DNA from: Streptomyces brevispora
Lineage (GTDB): Bacteria; Actinomycetota; Actinomycetes; Streptomycetales; Streptomycetaceae
Length of the DNA stretch: 64,000 nucleotides
NCBI RefSeq assembly: GCF_007829885.1
Contig: NZ_VIWW01000001.1
Location: 4,526,001-4,590,000, forward strand
Reading direction: 5' to 3'
Shown here: positions 40,684-49,373 of the stretch, one piece after another
How the letters are laid out: each line of letters begins with the position of its first letter
How positions within the stretch are numbered: the stretch's first letter is position 1
Program-made: the position numbers and the translations under genes
Notes under the pieces: generated by a model
Seen by the model: the letters and a program-made list of their open reading frames with translations, nothing else
Told to the model about the DNA's origin: nothing
Database searches by the model: none

Positions 40684-43158
40684 TCACGCCGGCTTGAACC
40701 ACACCGTCGCCAGCGGCGGCAGCGTCGGAGCCATGCTCGTCGCCCTGCCGTGGGCCGGTACGGCCTCCGGCTTCAGCGGCCCGTCGTTGCGCACGTCGCT
40801 GCCGCCGTACCGTTCCGCGTCCGTGTTCAGGACCTCCACCCACGCCTGCGGGCCGTCCGGCACCCCGATCCGGTAGTCGTGGCGGACCACCGGCGAGAAG
40901 TTGCAGACGGACAGCAGCGGTGACCCGTCCGCGTCGAAGCGCAGGAACGCGAAGACGTTGTCCTCGGCGGCGCCCCCCTCCACCCAGGCGAACCCCTCCG
41001 GGACCGTGTCGCGCTGCCAGAGCGCGGGCGTCGCCCCGTACACCGTGTTCAGATCGCTGACCAGGGTCCGTACGCCCCGGTGGTCACTCTCCGCCGCGTA
41101 CGACGGATCGAGCAGCCACCAGTCCGGGCCGTGGCCCTCCGACCACTCCGCCCCCTGCGCGAACTCCTGCCCCATGAAGAGGAGTTGCTTGCCCGGGTGG
41201 GACCACATGAAGCCGAGATAGGCGCGGTGGTTGGCGCGCTGCTGCCACCAGTCGCCGGGCATCTTGCTGACCAGCGACCGCTTGCCGTGCACGACCTCGT
41301 CGTGCGAGACCGGCAGCACATAGTTCTCGCTGTACGCGTACACCATCGAGAAGGTCATCTCGTCGTGGTGGTACTTGCGGTGCACCGGCTCCTTCGACAC
41401 GTACTCCAGCGAGTCGTGCATCCAGCCCATGTTCCACTTCAGCCCGAAGCCGAGCCCGCCGAAACCGCCGGGGCCGACGTGATGCGTGGCGCGGGTGACA
41501 CCGTCCCAGGCGGTGGACTCCTCGGCGATGGTCACGACGCCGGGGCTGCGCCGGTAGACCGTGGCGTTCATCTCCTGGAGGAAGGCGACGGCGTCCAGGT
41601 TCTCCCGGCCGCCGTGCTCGTTCGGGGACCACTCGCCGTCCTCGCGCGAGTAGTCGAGGTAGAGCATCGAGGCGACGGCGTCGACCCGCAGCCCGTCGAT
41701 GTGGAACTCCTCGCACCAGTAAGTGGCGTTGGCGACCAGGAAGTTGCGCACCTCGGTGCGGCCGAAGTCGAATTCGAGCGTGCCCCAGTCCGGATGCGCG
41801 GCCCGCTGCGGGTCCGAGTGCTCGTACAGCGGCCGGCCGTCGAACTCGGCGAGCGCCCACTCGTCGCGCGGGAAGTGGGCCGGCACCCAGTCGACGATGA
41901 CGCCGATCCCGGCCCGGTGCAGCGCGTCGACCAGGAAGCGGAAGTCGTCCGGTGTGCCCATCCGGGAGGTCGGGGCGAAGAAGCCGGTGACCTGATAGCC
42001 CCACGAGCCGCCGAAGGGGTGCTCGGAGACCGGCATCAGCTCCACGTGCGTGAACCCCAGATCGCGTACGTACGCCGGGAGTTGCTCGGAGAGCTGGCGA
42101 TAGGTGAGACCGGGGCGCCAGGACGGCAGGTGCACCTCGTAGACGGAGAGCGGCGCCTCGTGCACCGGGACGTCACCGCGACGGGCCATCCACTCCTGGT
42201 CCCGCCAGACGTGGTGCGAGGCCGTCACGACCGAGGCGTTGGCGGGCGGGACCTCGGCATGGCGGGCCATCGGGTCGGCGCGCAGGGTGTGCGAACCGTC
42301 CGGGCGGCAGATGTCGAACTTGTAGAGCGCCCCCTCCCCGATCGCGGGCAGGAACAGCTCCCACACCCCGCTGGAGCCGAGTGAGCGCATCGGGAAGCCG
42401 GTGCCGTCCCAGTAGTTGAAGTCGCCCGCGACGCGTACCCCGCGGGCGTTGGGGGCCCAGACCGTGAACCGGGTTCCGGTGACGCCCTGGTGCTCCATCG
42501 GCTGGGCACCCAGCGCGGTCCACAGCTCCTCGTGCCGGCCCTCGCCGATCAGGTGCAGATCGAGGTCGCCGAGCGCGGGCAGGAAGCGGTACGGGTCCTG
42601 GACCTCGATCTCGTTGTCCTCGTAGGCGACCAGGAGCTGGTACTCGGGGACCGCCGGCATCGGCAGGAGCGCGGAGAAGAATCCGTCGCCGTCCTCGTGC
42701 AGCGGGGTCCGCAGCCCGTCGGCCAGCACGGTGACGGACCGGGCGAAGGGGCGCAGCACCCGGAACGTGACCCCGTCGGGGATCCGGTGTGCGCCGAGGA
42801 AGTCGTGCGGTGCGTGGTGCTCACCCGCCAGGAGCCGGCCCCGGTCGCCGCCGTCCAGGGCCGGGGCCGGGCGGACCCCCTGGTCGGCCGCGGCGCTGCG
42901 GGGACGAGGCGGGGCCGCGGCCGCTCGCTTCGCCCGTTTGGCGGGAGCGGGAGTGGCGGCGGGAGCGGGAGTGGCAGCGGTGATCGGTGTGGTGACCGGA
43001 GCCGGGGGCGGGGTGCTCGCTTCCGGCGGTGCGAGGGTCCCGGTCGCAGGGCCGGCGGCGGTGGCGTCCGCGTGCTCGGCCGGAGCCGTGGCGAGCGTTG
43101 CTTCGGGGGTGGTCGGAGCGGGATCGGGCGCGTTGCGGGACGGCTTGCGGGCGGTCAC
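40684..43158 (-). CDS. glgB: 1,4-alpha-glucan branching enzyme
   Basis: An 824-residue GH13 enzyme that makes alpha-1,6 branches. A low-complexity Pro/Ala/Thr N-terminal extension (residues 1-110, with AKRAKRAAAA) precedes two CBM48-like domains (GVTFRVLRPFARSVTVLADG; GTRFTVWAPNARGVRVAGDF). The catalytic barrel has ELMPVSEHPFGGSWGYQVTG, the nucleophile Asp in GLRVDAVASMLYLDYSRE, the acid Glu in TIAEESTAW and SHDEVVHGK. The GTG start is at 43158. Last gene of the minus-strand glgE-treS-pep2-glgB block, it branches the glucan made by GlgE. Confidence 0.95.
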   Translation of the reverse strand: MTARKPSRNAPDPAPTTPEATLATAPAEHADATAAGPATGTLAPPEASTPPPAPVTTPITAATPAPAATPAPAKRAKRAAAAPPRPRSAAADQGVRPAPALDGGDRGRLLAGEHHAPHDFLGAHRIPDGVTFRVLRPFARSVTVLADGLRTPLHEDGDGFFSALLPMPAVPEYQLLVAYEDNEIEVQDPYRFLPALGDLDLHLIGEGRHEELWTALGAQPMEHQGVTGTRFTVWAPNARGVRVAGDFNYWDGTGFPMRSLGSSGVWELFLPAIGEGALYKFDICRPDGSHTLRADPMARHAEVPPANASVVTASHHVWRDQEWMARRGDVPVHEAPLSVYEVHLPSWRPGLTYRQLSEQLPAYVRDLGFTHVELMPVSEHPFGGSWGYQVTGFFAPTSRMGTPDDFRFLVDALHRAGIGVIVDWVPAHFPRDEWALAEFDGRPLYEHSDPQRAAHPDWGTLEFDFGRTEVRNFLVANATYWCEEFHIDGLRVDAVASMLYLDYSREDGEWSPNEHGGRENLDAVAFLQEMNATVYRRSPGVVTIAEESTAWDGVTRATHHVGPGGFGGLGFGLKWNMGWMHDSLEYVSKEPVHRKYHHDEMTFSMVYAYSENYVLPVSHDEVVHGKRSLVSKMPGDWWQQRANHRAYLGFMWSHPGKQLLFMGQEFAQGAEWSEGHGPDWWLLDPSYAAESDHRGVRTLVSDLNTVYGATPALWQRDTVPEGFAWVEGGAAEDNVFAFLRFDADGSPLLSVCNFSPVVRHDYRIGVPDGPQAWVEVLNTDAERYGGSDVRNDGPLKPEAVPAHGRATSMAPTLPPLATVWFKPA

Positions 43159-43231
43159 AGGGACAGCCTCCTCGGGGGTGTGGGCGGGGCGGGGGATGGG
43201 GGTGCCGGCGGGCCGCGCGCGGTGGCGGGCG

Positions 43232-44629
43232 TCAGTCGGTGACGGCGGCCAGGCGGTGGATGGCGGCCATCGGGACCGGAAGCCAGTCGGGCCGGTGCCG
43301 TGCCTCGTACAGCACTTCGTACACCGCCTTGTCGGTCTCGTGGGCCCGCAGCAGCTCCGGTTCGCCGCGGGGGTCGATGCCCGCGGCCTCCGCGTACCCG
43401 TCGCAGTAGGCGGACCGGCAGCGCGCCGCCCAGTCGGCGTTCCAGGGCCGGTGCGAGCGGGCCGCGTAGTCGAAGGAGCGGAGCATTCCGGCGATGTCGC
43501 GCGCCGGTGGCTGCGGGCTGCGGCGTTCCGGGAGCGGGCGGGCCGGTTCGCCCTCGAAGTCGATCAGCGACCAGAAGCCGTCGCTCCCGCGCAGGGTCTG
43601 GCCGAGATGGAGATCGCCGTGTACCCGCTGGGCCGCCCAGCTCCGCCCCAGGTGACTCAGCGCCGTAACGGCGTCGAAGGCGGCCCGCAGCCCGGGGACG
43701 TACGGCACCAGCTCCGGCACCGCGTGGGCGGCCGCCTCCAGCCGCCGCACCATGCCGGCGGCCAGCTCGTCGGTCTGCGCACGGCGCAGGGCGGGCGTGG
43801 GCAGCGCCGCGGCGAGCGCGGTGTGCACCTCGGCGGTGGCCCGCCCCAGCGCGCGGGCCTCGGGCCCGAAGTCATGGCCCGCCGCGAGTGCGCGCAGGGC
43901 GAGCTGCCAGCCGTCCTGCGCACCGCGCAGGAACGGCTGGAGTACACCGAGCGTGAGCTGTTCCGCCGCGGTGGACTCGAACCAGGCGACGGGGGCCGGG
44001 ACGCGCCCGCACCCCTCGCGGGCGAGCGCGAGGGGCAGTTCGAGATCGGGGTTGGTGCCGGGGAACACCCGGCGGAAGATCTTGAGGATGTAGGAGTCGC
44101 CGTAGACGAGCGAGGAGTTGGACTGCTCGGTTTCCAGCACCCGGGGCGCGAGGCCGTCGGGGACCGGGGCCGCGCCCCGGCCGAACCGGAGGGTACCGAG
44201 ACGCCCCGGGATGCGCAGCCGCTCCAGCAGCAGAGCGGCGAGGCGCGGGTCGTGCAGCCCGTCGTAGACGCTCCGGCCGGCCAGCGGACCGCCCGTCACA
44301 TGGCCGATGAGGGCGGGCGCCAGCCGGGGCGGCAGCGTGGCCCGTACGCCGAGCAGCAACTGGTAGCAGTCGATGGGCGGCTGGGCGGGCATGGTGGGCT
44401 GGTGGACCCGGACCAGCAGATGCAGGAGCCCGGGGCCGGCGGTGGGGCCGCCGGACCTCTTCACCGGCAGTATCTCGGTCGCCGACACGAGCGAGAAGGC
44501 CGTGATCGGCCGGCCCTTGCCGGCGAACCACCGCTGCCTGGGCAGCCATTCATGCAGCAGCGGTCCGAGAGACGGGAGCAGGGCTGTGCTGTTCGCCAGG
44601 GTGACCTGAGCGGATGCAGCCTCCGACAT
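43232..44629 (-). CDS. pep2: Maltokinase (Pep2)
   Basis: A 465-residue kinase that phosphorylates maltose to maltose-1-phosphate with ATP, feeding GlgE. Family features are LPRQRWFAGKGRPI at the N-terminus, the aminoglycoside-phosphotransferase-like catalytic core RVHGDLHLGQTL, and the metal-binding LIDFEGEPARPL. The ATG at 44629 (MSEAASAQVTLAN) has AAAGGA 6 nt upstream. In many actinomycetes pep2 is fused to treS, but here they are separate genes with a 225-bp gap that carries a terminator-like hairpin. glgB follows 73 bp downstream. Confidence 0.93.
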   Translation of the reverse strand: MSEAASAQVTLANSTALLPSLGPLLHEWLPRQRWFAGKGRPITAFSLVSATEILPVKRSGGPTAGPGLLHLLVRVHQPTMPAQPPIDCYQLLLGVRATLPPRLAPALIGHVTGGPLAGRSVYDGLHDPRLAALLLERLRIPGRLGTLRFGRGAAPVPDGLAPRVLETEQSNSSLVYGDSYILKIFRRVFPGTNPDLELPLALAREGCGRVPAPVAWFESTAAEQLTLGVLQPFLRGAQDGWQLALRALAAGHDFGPEARALGRATAEVHTALAAALPTPALRRAQTDELAAGMVRRLEAAAHAVPELVPYVPGLRAAFDAVTALSHLGRSWAAQRVHGDLHLGQTLRGSDGFWSLIDFEGEPARPLPERRSPQPPARDIAGMLRSFDYAARSHRPWNADWAARCRSAYCDGYAEAAGIDPRGEPELLRAHETDKAVYEVLYEARHRPDWLPVPMAAIHRLAAVTD

Positions 44630-44816
44630 GGCATCGCGTCCTTTCCCCGGGCACACCACAGGATGCGAAGAGTGTCCCGGATTGCGGCATTGGCTGTCCG
44701 GCTGTGCGGGACGTGTCGGGTCAGGATGATCCGTACGGACTCGACTCGAAGGGAACGAAACGCCAGGAGGATCCTGGAAGGGTCCTGAAGCGTTCGATAT
44801 GGTGGGAGAGTGCCCC

Positions 44817-44844
44817 GTGCGGAGCGGCGGAAACCGCCCCGCAC
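44817..44844 (-). terminator. Hairpin after treS
   Basis: GTGCGGAGCGG-cggaaa-CCGCCCCGCAC (44817-44844): 11-bp stem with one mismatch, 10 bp after the treS stop. It may attenuate read-through into pep2. Confidence 0.65.
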
Positions 44845-44854
44845 CGGCTTCCGG

Positions 44855-46561
44855 TCAGCTCGGCGGCGCGTCCTTGCGCAGCCGGAACCAGTAGAACCCG
44901 TGTCCCGCGAGAGTCAGCAGATAGGGCCACTCACCGATGGCGGGGAAGCGCACCCCGCCGATCAGCTCCACCGGATGACGCCCGTTGAAGGACCTCAGAT
45001 CGAGCTCCGTCGGCTGCGCGAACCGCGAGAAGTTGTGCACGCACAGCACGAGGTCGTCCCCGTGCTCACGGGTGAAGGCGAGCACCGCGGGGTTGGTCGA
45101 GGGCAGTTCGCTGTACGAGCCGAGGCCGAACGCGGGGTTCTGCTTGCGGATCTCGATCATCCGGCGCGTCCAGTGCAGCAGCGACGACGGCGAGGCCATC
45201 GCCGCCTCGACGTTGGTGACCTGGTAGCCGTAGACCGGATCCATGATCGTGGGGAGGAAGAGCCGCCCCGGATCGCTGGAGGAGAATCCGGCGTTCCGGT
45301 CGGGCGTCCACTGCATCGGGGTGCGCACGGCGTCCCGGTCGCCCAGCCAGATGTTGTCGCCCATCCCGATCTCGTCCCCGTAGTAGAGGATCGGGGAGCC
45401 CGGCAGGGACAGCAGCAGCGCGGTGAACAGCTCGATCTGGTTGCGGTCGTTGTCCAGCAGCGGTGCCAGGCGCCGCCTGATGCCGATGTTGGCCCGCATC
45501 CGCGGATCCTTGGCGTACTCCGCGTACATGTAGTCGCGCTCTTCGTCGGTGACCATTTCGAGCGTCAGCTCGTCGTGGTTGCGCAGGAAGATGCCCCACT
45601 GGCAGCCGGACGGGATCGCCGGCGTCTTGGCCAGGATTTCGGAGACCGGGTAGCGGCTCTCGCGCCGCACGGCCATGAAGATCCGTGGCATCACGGGGAA
45701 GTGGAACGCCATGTGGCACTCGTCGCCGCCGGCCCGGTAGTCGCCGAAGTAGTCGACGACGTCCTCCGGCCACTGGTTGGCCTCGGCGAGCAGCACGGTG
45801 TCCGGGTAGTTGGCGTCGATCTCCTTGCGGACCCGCTTGAGGAAGCCGTGGGTCTCCGGGAGGTTCTCGCAGTTGGTGCCCTCGCGCTGGTAGAGGTAGG
45901 GCACGGCGTCGACCCGGAAGCCGTCGATGCCGAGGTCCAGCCAGAAGCGCAGGGCGGAGATGATCTCCTCCTGCACCGCCGGGTTCTCGTAGTTGAGGTC
46001 GGGCTGGTGCGAGAAGAACCGGTGCCAGTAGTACTGCTTGCGCACCGGGTCGAAGGTCCAGTTGGACGTCTCGGTGTCGACGAAGATGATCCGGGCGTCC
46101 TGGAACTGCTTGTCGTCGTCGGCCCAGACGTAGTAGTCGCCGTACGGACCCTCGGGGTCGGTGCGGGACTGCTGGAACCAGTCGTGCTGGTCGCTGGTGT
46201 GATTCATGACGAAGTCGATGATCACGCGCATTCCGCGCTGGTGCGCGGCGTCGACGAACTCGACGAAGTCGGCGAGGTCGCCGAACTCCGGCAGTACGGC
46301 GGTGTAGTCGGAGACGTCGTAACCACCGTCGCGCAGCGGCGACTTGAAGAACGGCGGCAGCCAGAGGCAGTCGACGCCCAGCCACTGGAGGTAGTCCAGT
46401 TTGGAGGTGATTCCCTTCAGATCTCCGATGCCGTCGCCGTTGGAGTCCTGGAAGGAACGCACGAGGACTTCGTAGAAGACGGCACGCTTGAACCAGTCGG
46501 GATCGCGGTCCTTGGCCGGGGTGTCCTCGAACGTGTCGTGGACGGGCTCATTGACGATCAT
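44855..46561 (-). CDS. treS: Trehalose synthase (maltose alpha-D-glucosyltransferase)
   Basis: A 568-residue GH13_16 enzyme that interconverts trehalose and maltose. Motifs are [34 protein letters not shown] with the nucleophile Asp, [14 protein letters not shown] with the acid Glu, and [13 protein letters not shown]. The start ATG overlaps the glgE stop (ATGA), so the two are translationally coupled. It supplies maltose for Pep2. The C-terminal beta-domain ends [20 protein letters not shown]. Length is typical of the unfused enzyme. Confidence 0.96.
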   Translation of the reverse strand: MIVNEPVHDTFEDTPAKDRDPDWFKRAVFYEVLVRSFQDSNGDGIGDLKGITSKLDYLQWLGVDCLWLPPFFKSPLRDGGYDVSDYTAVLPEFGDLADFVEFVDAAHQRGMRVIIDFVMNHTSDQHDWFQQSRTDPEGPYGDYYVWADDDKQFQDARIIFVDTETSNWTFDPVRKQYYWHRFFSHQPDLNYENPAVQEEIISALRFWLDLGIDGFRVDAVPYLYQREGTNCENLPETHGFLKRVRKEIDANYPDTVLLAEANQWPEDVVDYFGDYRAGGDECHMAFHFPVMPRIFMAVRRESRYPVSEILAKTPAIPSGCQWGIFLRNHDELTLEMVTDEERDYMYAEYAKDPRMRANIGIRRRLAPLLDNDRNQIELFTALLLSLPGSPILYYGDEIGMGDNIWLGDRDAVRTPMQWTPDRNAGFSSSDPGRLFLPTIMDPVYGYQVTNVEAAMASPSSLLHWTRRMIEIRKQNPAFGLGSYSELPSTNPAVLAFTREHGDDLVLCVHNFSRFAQPTELDLRSFNGRHPVELIGGVRFPAIGEWPYLLTLAGHGFYWFRLRKDAPPS

Positions 46562-48741
46562 GGTGTGGGTGACCCTCCGGTCGGCGGGGACGGTCGCAGG
46601 ACGGCGATGTGCGCGGGCGTCACGCCCGGCTCAAGGCGCACATAGAAGGTCCTGCCCCAGTGGTAGGAAGTGCCGGTGAGCTCGTCGCGCACCGGCACGC
46701 TCTCGTGCCGGTCCAGGCCGAGTTGCGGCATGTCCAACGAGACGGTCGCCTCCTGGGTGTGGTGCGGGTCGAGGTTGACGACCATCAGAACGATGTTCGA
46801 ACCGGAGCGCTTGCTGTAAACGATCAGGGCGTCGTTGTCGGACGAGTGGAAGTGCACGTCACGCAGCTGCTGCAGCGCCGGGTGGCGGCGCCTGATCCGG
46901 TTGAGCGTGGTGATGAGCGGGGCCAGCGACCGGCCCTCACGCTCGGCGGCTTCCCAGTCCCTGGGCCGGATCTCGTACTTCTCCGAGTCGAGGTACTCCT
47001 CACTGCCGCTGCGGACCGGGGTGTTCTCGCAGAGCTCGTACCCCGCGTACACCCCCCAGGTGGGGGAGAGCGTCGCCGCGAGCACCGCCCGTGTCTCGAA
47101 GGCGGGCCGGCCGCCGTCCTGGAGATATCCGGGAAGGATGTCGGGGGTGTTCACGAAGAAATTGGGCCTCATGAAGGAGGCCGTCTCACCGGACAGTTCG
47201 GTGACGTAATCGGTGATTTCCTGCCGGTTGTTGCGCCAGGTGAAGTAGGTGTACGACTGCTGGAACCCGACGGTGGCGAGTGCGTGCATCATCGCGGGAC
47301 GGGTGAATGCCTCGGCCAGGAAGATCACATCGGGATCGGTGCGGTTGATGTCGGCGATCACCTTCTCCCAGAAGATCACCGGTTTGGTGTGCGGATTGTC
47401 GACGCGGAAGATCCGTACCCCGTGGTCCATCCAGAACCGGAGGATGCGCAGGGTCTCCGTGACGATTCCGCTCAGATCCTTGTCGAAAGCGATCGGATAG
47501 ATGTCCTGGTATTTCTTGGGCGGATTCTCCGCGTAGGCGATGCTGCCGTCCGCTCGGTGATGGAACCACTCGGGGTGCTCCGTCACCCAGGGGTGGTCGG
47601 GGGAGCACTGGAGGGCGAAATCCAGGGCGATCTCCATGCGCAGGTTACGGGCGGTCTCGACGAAATGGCCGAAGTCGTCGAGAGTGCCGAGACCGGGATG
47701 GACGGCATCGTGACCGCCCTCGGCCGAACCGATCGCCCAGGGCACCCCCACATCGTGCGCGGCGGGGGAGAGGGAGTTGTTCGGCCCCTTGCGGTGGGTG
47801 GTCCCGATGGGGTGGATCGGCGGCAGGTAGACCACGTCGAACCCCATCGCGGCGACCGCCGGCAGCCGCTCGGCAGCCGTGCGGAAGGTGCCGCCGATGA
47901 TGCGGGGAGGCCGCGCCGAGGCCGCTCGCGCCTTGGCCGCGCGGCCCTTCCCCGCAGGTTTCGCCGGCGGGGCCGGTTCGGCCCTGGCGCCCTCGGAACG
48001 GGGGAACAGCTCGTACCAGGAACCGAACAGGGCGCGCCGGCGCTCGACGACGAGCGGCATCGGGCGCGAGGCCGTGACCAGCTCACGCAGCGGGTGACCG
48101 GCCAGCGCCTCGTCCGCCTCGGGGGTGAGCGCGGCGGCCAGCCGGGCTGCGGCCGGGCGGGCCGCGTCACGCAGGGCGTCGACCGCGGACAGCACCGCCT
48201 CACGGCCGTCCCGCTTCGGCACGCCGCCGGCGGCCCGCTCGTACAGCTCGGCGCCCTCCGCCAGGACGAGCGCGGTGTCGATCCCCGCCGGGATCTTGAT
48301 CCGGGCGGTGTGCCGCCAGGTGGCCACCGGATCGCTCCACGCCTCGACCGTGTACGTCCAGCGGCCCTCGGCGTCCGGGGTCACGTCGGCGCCCCAGCGG
48401 TCGGTGCCCGGAGCGAGCTCGCGCATCGGTGTCCAGGGGCCGGACCGCCCGCTCGGGTCCCGCAGGACGACGTTGGCCGCGACCGCGTCATGGCCCTCGC
48501 GGAAGACGGTCGCGGTGACCTGGAAGGTTTCACCGGAAACCGCCTTGGCGGGCCTTCTTCCGCAATCGACGAGGGGGCGGACGTCGAGGACGGGAATTCG
48601 ACCGATCATGGAATCACCTGGGGACTGGAGCTCGGACTCAACAGGGCGCGTTGTGGCTGCGGACGGCTGAACGCGCGCGCCGCGATGACGGGGGTCCGTC
48701 CTTTCTAGCTGCTCCGTTGACGACTGGTGGGATGTGGGCAT
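46558..48741 (-). CDS. glgE: Alpha-1,4-glucan:maltose-1-phosphate maltosyltransferase
   Basis: A 727-residue GH13_3 enzyme that extends glucans using maltose-1-phosphate. The conserved core starts [19 protein letters not shown] at residue 45. Motifs are [39 protein letters not shown] (nucleophile Asp), [14 protein letters not shown] (acid Glu) and [13 protein letters not shown]. The ATG at 48741 is preferred: AGGAG lies 6 nt upstream, and homologues also carry a short N-terminal extension of the MPxxHxSS kind. It is the key polymerase of the locus and first of the minus-strand operon. Confidence 0.95.
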   Translation of the reverse strand: MPTSHQSSTEQLERTDPRHRGARVQPSAATTRPVESELQSPGDSMIGRIPVLDVRPLVDCGRRPAKAVSGETFQVTATVFREGHDAVAANVVLRDPSGRSGPWTPMRELAPGTDRWGADVTPDAEGRWTYTVEAWSDPVATWRHTARIKIPAGIDTALVLAEGAELYERAAGGVPKRDGREAVLSAVDALRDAARPAAARLAAALTPEADEALAGHPLRELVTASRPMPLVVERRRALFGSWYELFPRSEGARAEPAPPAKPAGKGRAAKARAASARPPRIIGGTFRTAAERLPAVAAMGFDVVYLPPIHPIGTTHRKGPNNSLSPAAHDVGVPWAIGSAEGGHDAVHPGLGTLDDFGHFVETARNLRMEIALDFALQCSPDHPWVTEHPEWFHHRADGSIAYAENPPKKYQDIYPIAFDKDLSGIVTETLRILRFWMDHGVRIFRVDNPHTKPVIFWEKVIADINRTDPDVIFLAEAFTRPAMMHALATVGFQQSYTYFTWRNNRQEITDYVTELSGETASFMRPNFFVNTPDILPGYLQDGGRPAFETRAVLAATLSPTWGVYAGYELCENTPVRSGSEEYLDSEKYEIRPRDWEAAEREGRSLAPLITTLNRIRRRHPALQQLRDVHFHSSDNDALIVYSKRSGSNIVLMVVNLDPHHTQEATVSLDMPQLGLDRHESVPVRDELTGTSYHWGRTFYVRLEPGVTPAHIAVLRPSPPTGGSPTP

Positions 48742-49373
48742 GGCCGCTCCTGTCCGCGTTCACTCGAATGGCACTCGAATGGATGGGGCGAGGGTGTGGT
48801 GCACGGGTGTGGACCGAATGCGCGCGGGCCGTACCGATCGCATACGAACCGCGGGCGGATTGCCGCCGAACAGCGGATGAATCGTCTGTGGGCCTGAGGT
48901 GGATCGCCTTCGGCTGTCATCCGAATGCATCCGTTCCGGGTACCGGAGAAGCCTTCCCATGGATGCCGGTGGGCCAATCCGGTGGTTTGTTAACTACTCG
49001 GGCGTATCTGTGACGTTCTGAATGCGCCGGGCTCCGCCGCGCGTGCGCGGGGTCGCGGAAATCCGGCGCACGCGGGGACGGCGGGCGCCACTGGGAAGCC
49101 TTCCCTGTGGGGCGAAGGCCCACAAGGCCGTACGAGGTGAGGGAATCGGCCATAACGCCTGTGACGCATGTGTCCGCAGCCGCGTCCAGTGCCGGGCGGT
49201 GCCCGGGAGGGCGGAGCGGAAGGGGCGGTCGGCCCGCCCGGGGTCGCACCCCACCGGACGGCCGCGCGCCGTGGTTGCGGAGGGCCGCACACGGTTAACG
49301 TCGAGAGTGACGGAGCGGCGCACACCGTGGTGCGTCCCCTCGGATTCGGACGTCCCCTGTAAAGGTGGAAAAC
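48742..49373. other. Divergent glgE-glgP intergenic region
   Basis: 632 bp without a credible gene. It holds a tandem 11-bp repeat near the glgE start (48761-48782), an AT-richer segment TTTGTTAACTACTCG at about 48987-49001, and GGTTAACGTCGAGAGTGACG near 49292. These could be promoters for the two opposing operons. The sequence has few features otherwise. Its length suggests complex control of glycogen/maltose metabolism. No recognised riboswitch. Confidence 0.55.
48761..48782. repeat. Exact tandem 11-bp repeat in the glgE leader
   Basis: CACTCGAATGG occurs twice in direct contact (48761-48771, 48772-48782), 20 bp upstream of the glgE start. It may be a regulatory direct repeat or simple slippage. 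Confidence 0.6.

Noticed and set aside
48742-49013. Open frame at 48651-49013 as a small gene between glgE and glgP
   Set aside because: It overlaps the glgE start, has no ribosome-binding site and no recognisable sequence. The region is better read as divergent promoter DNA.
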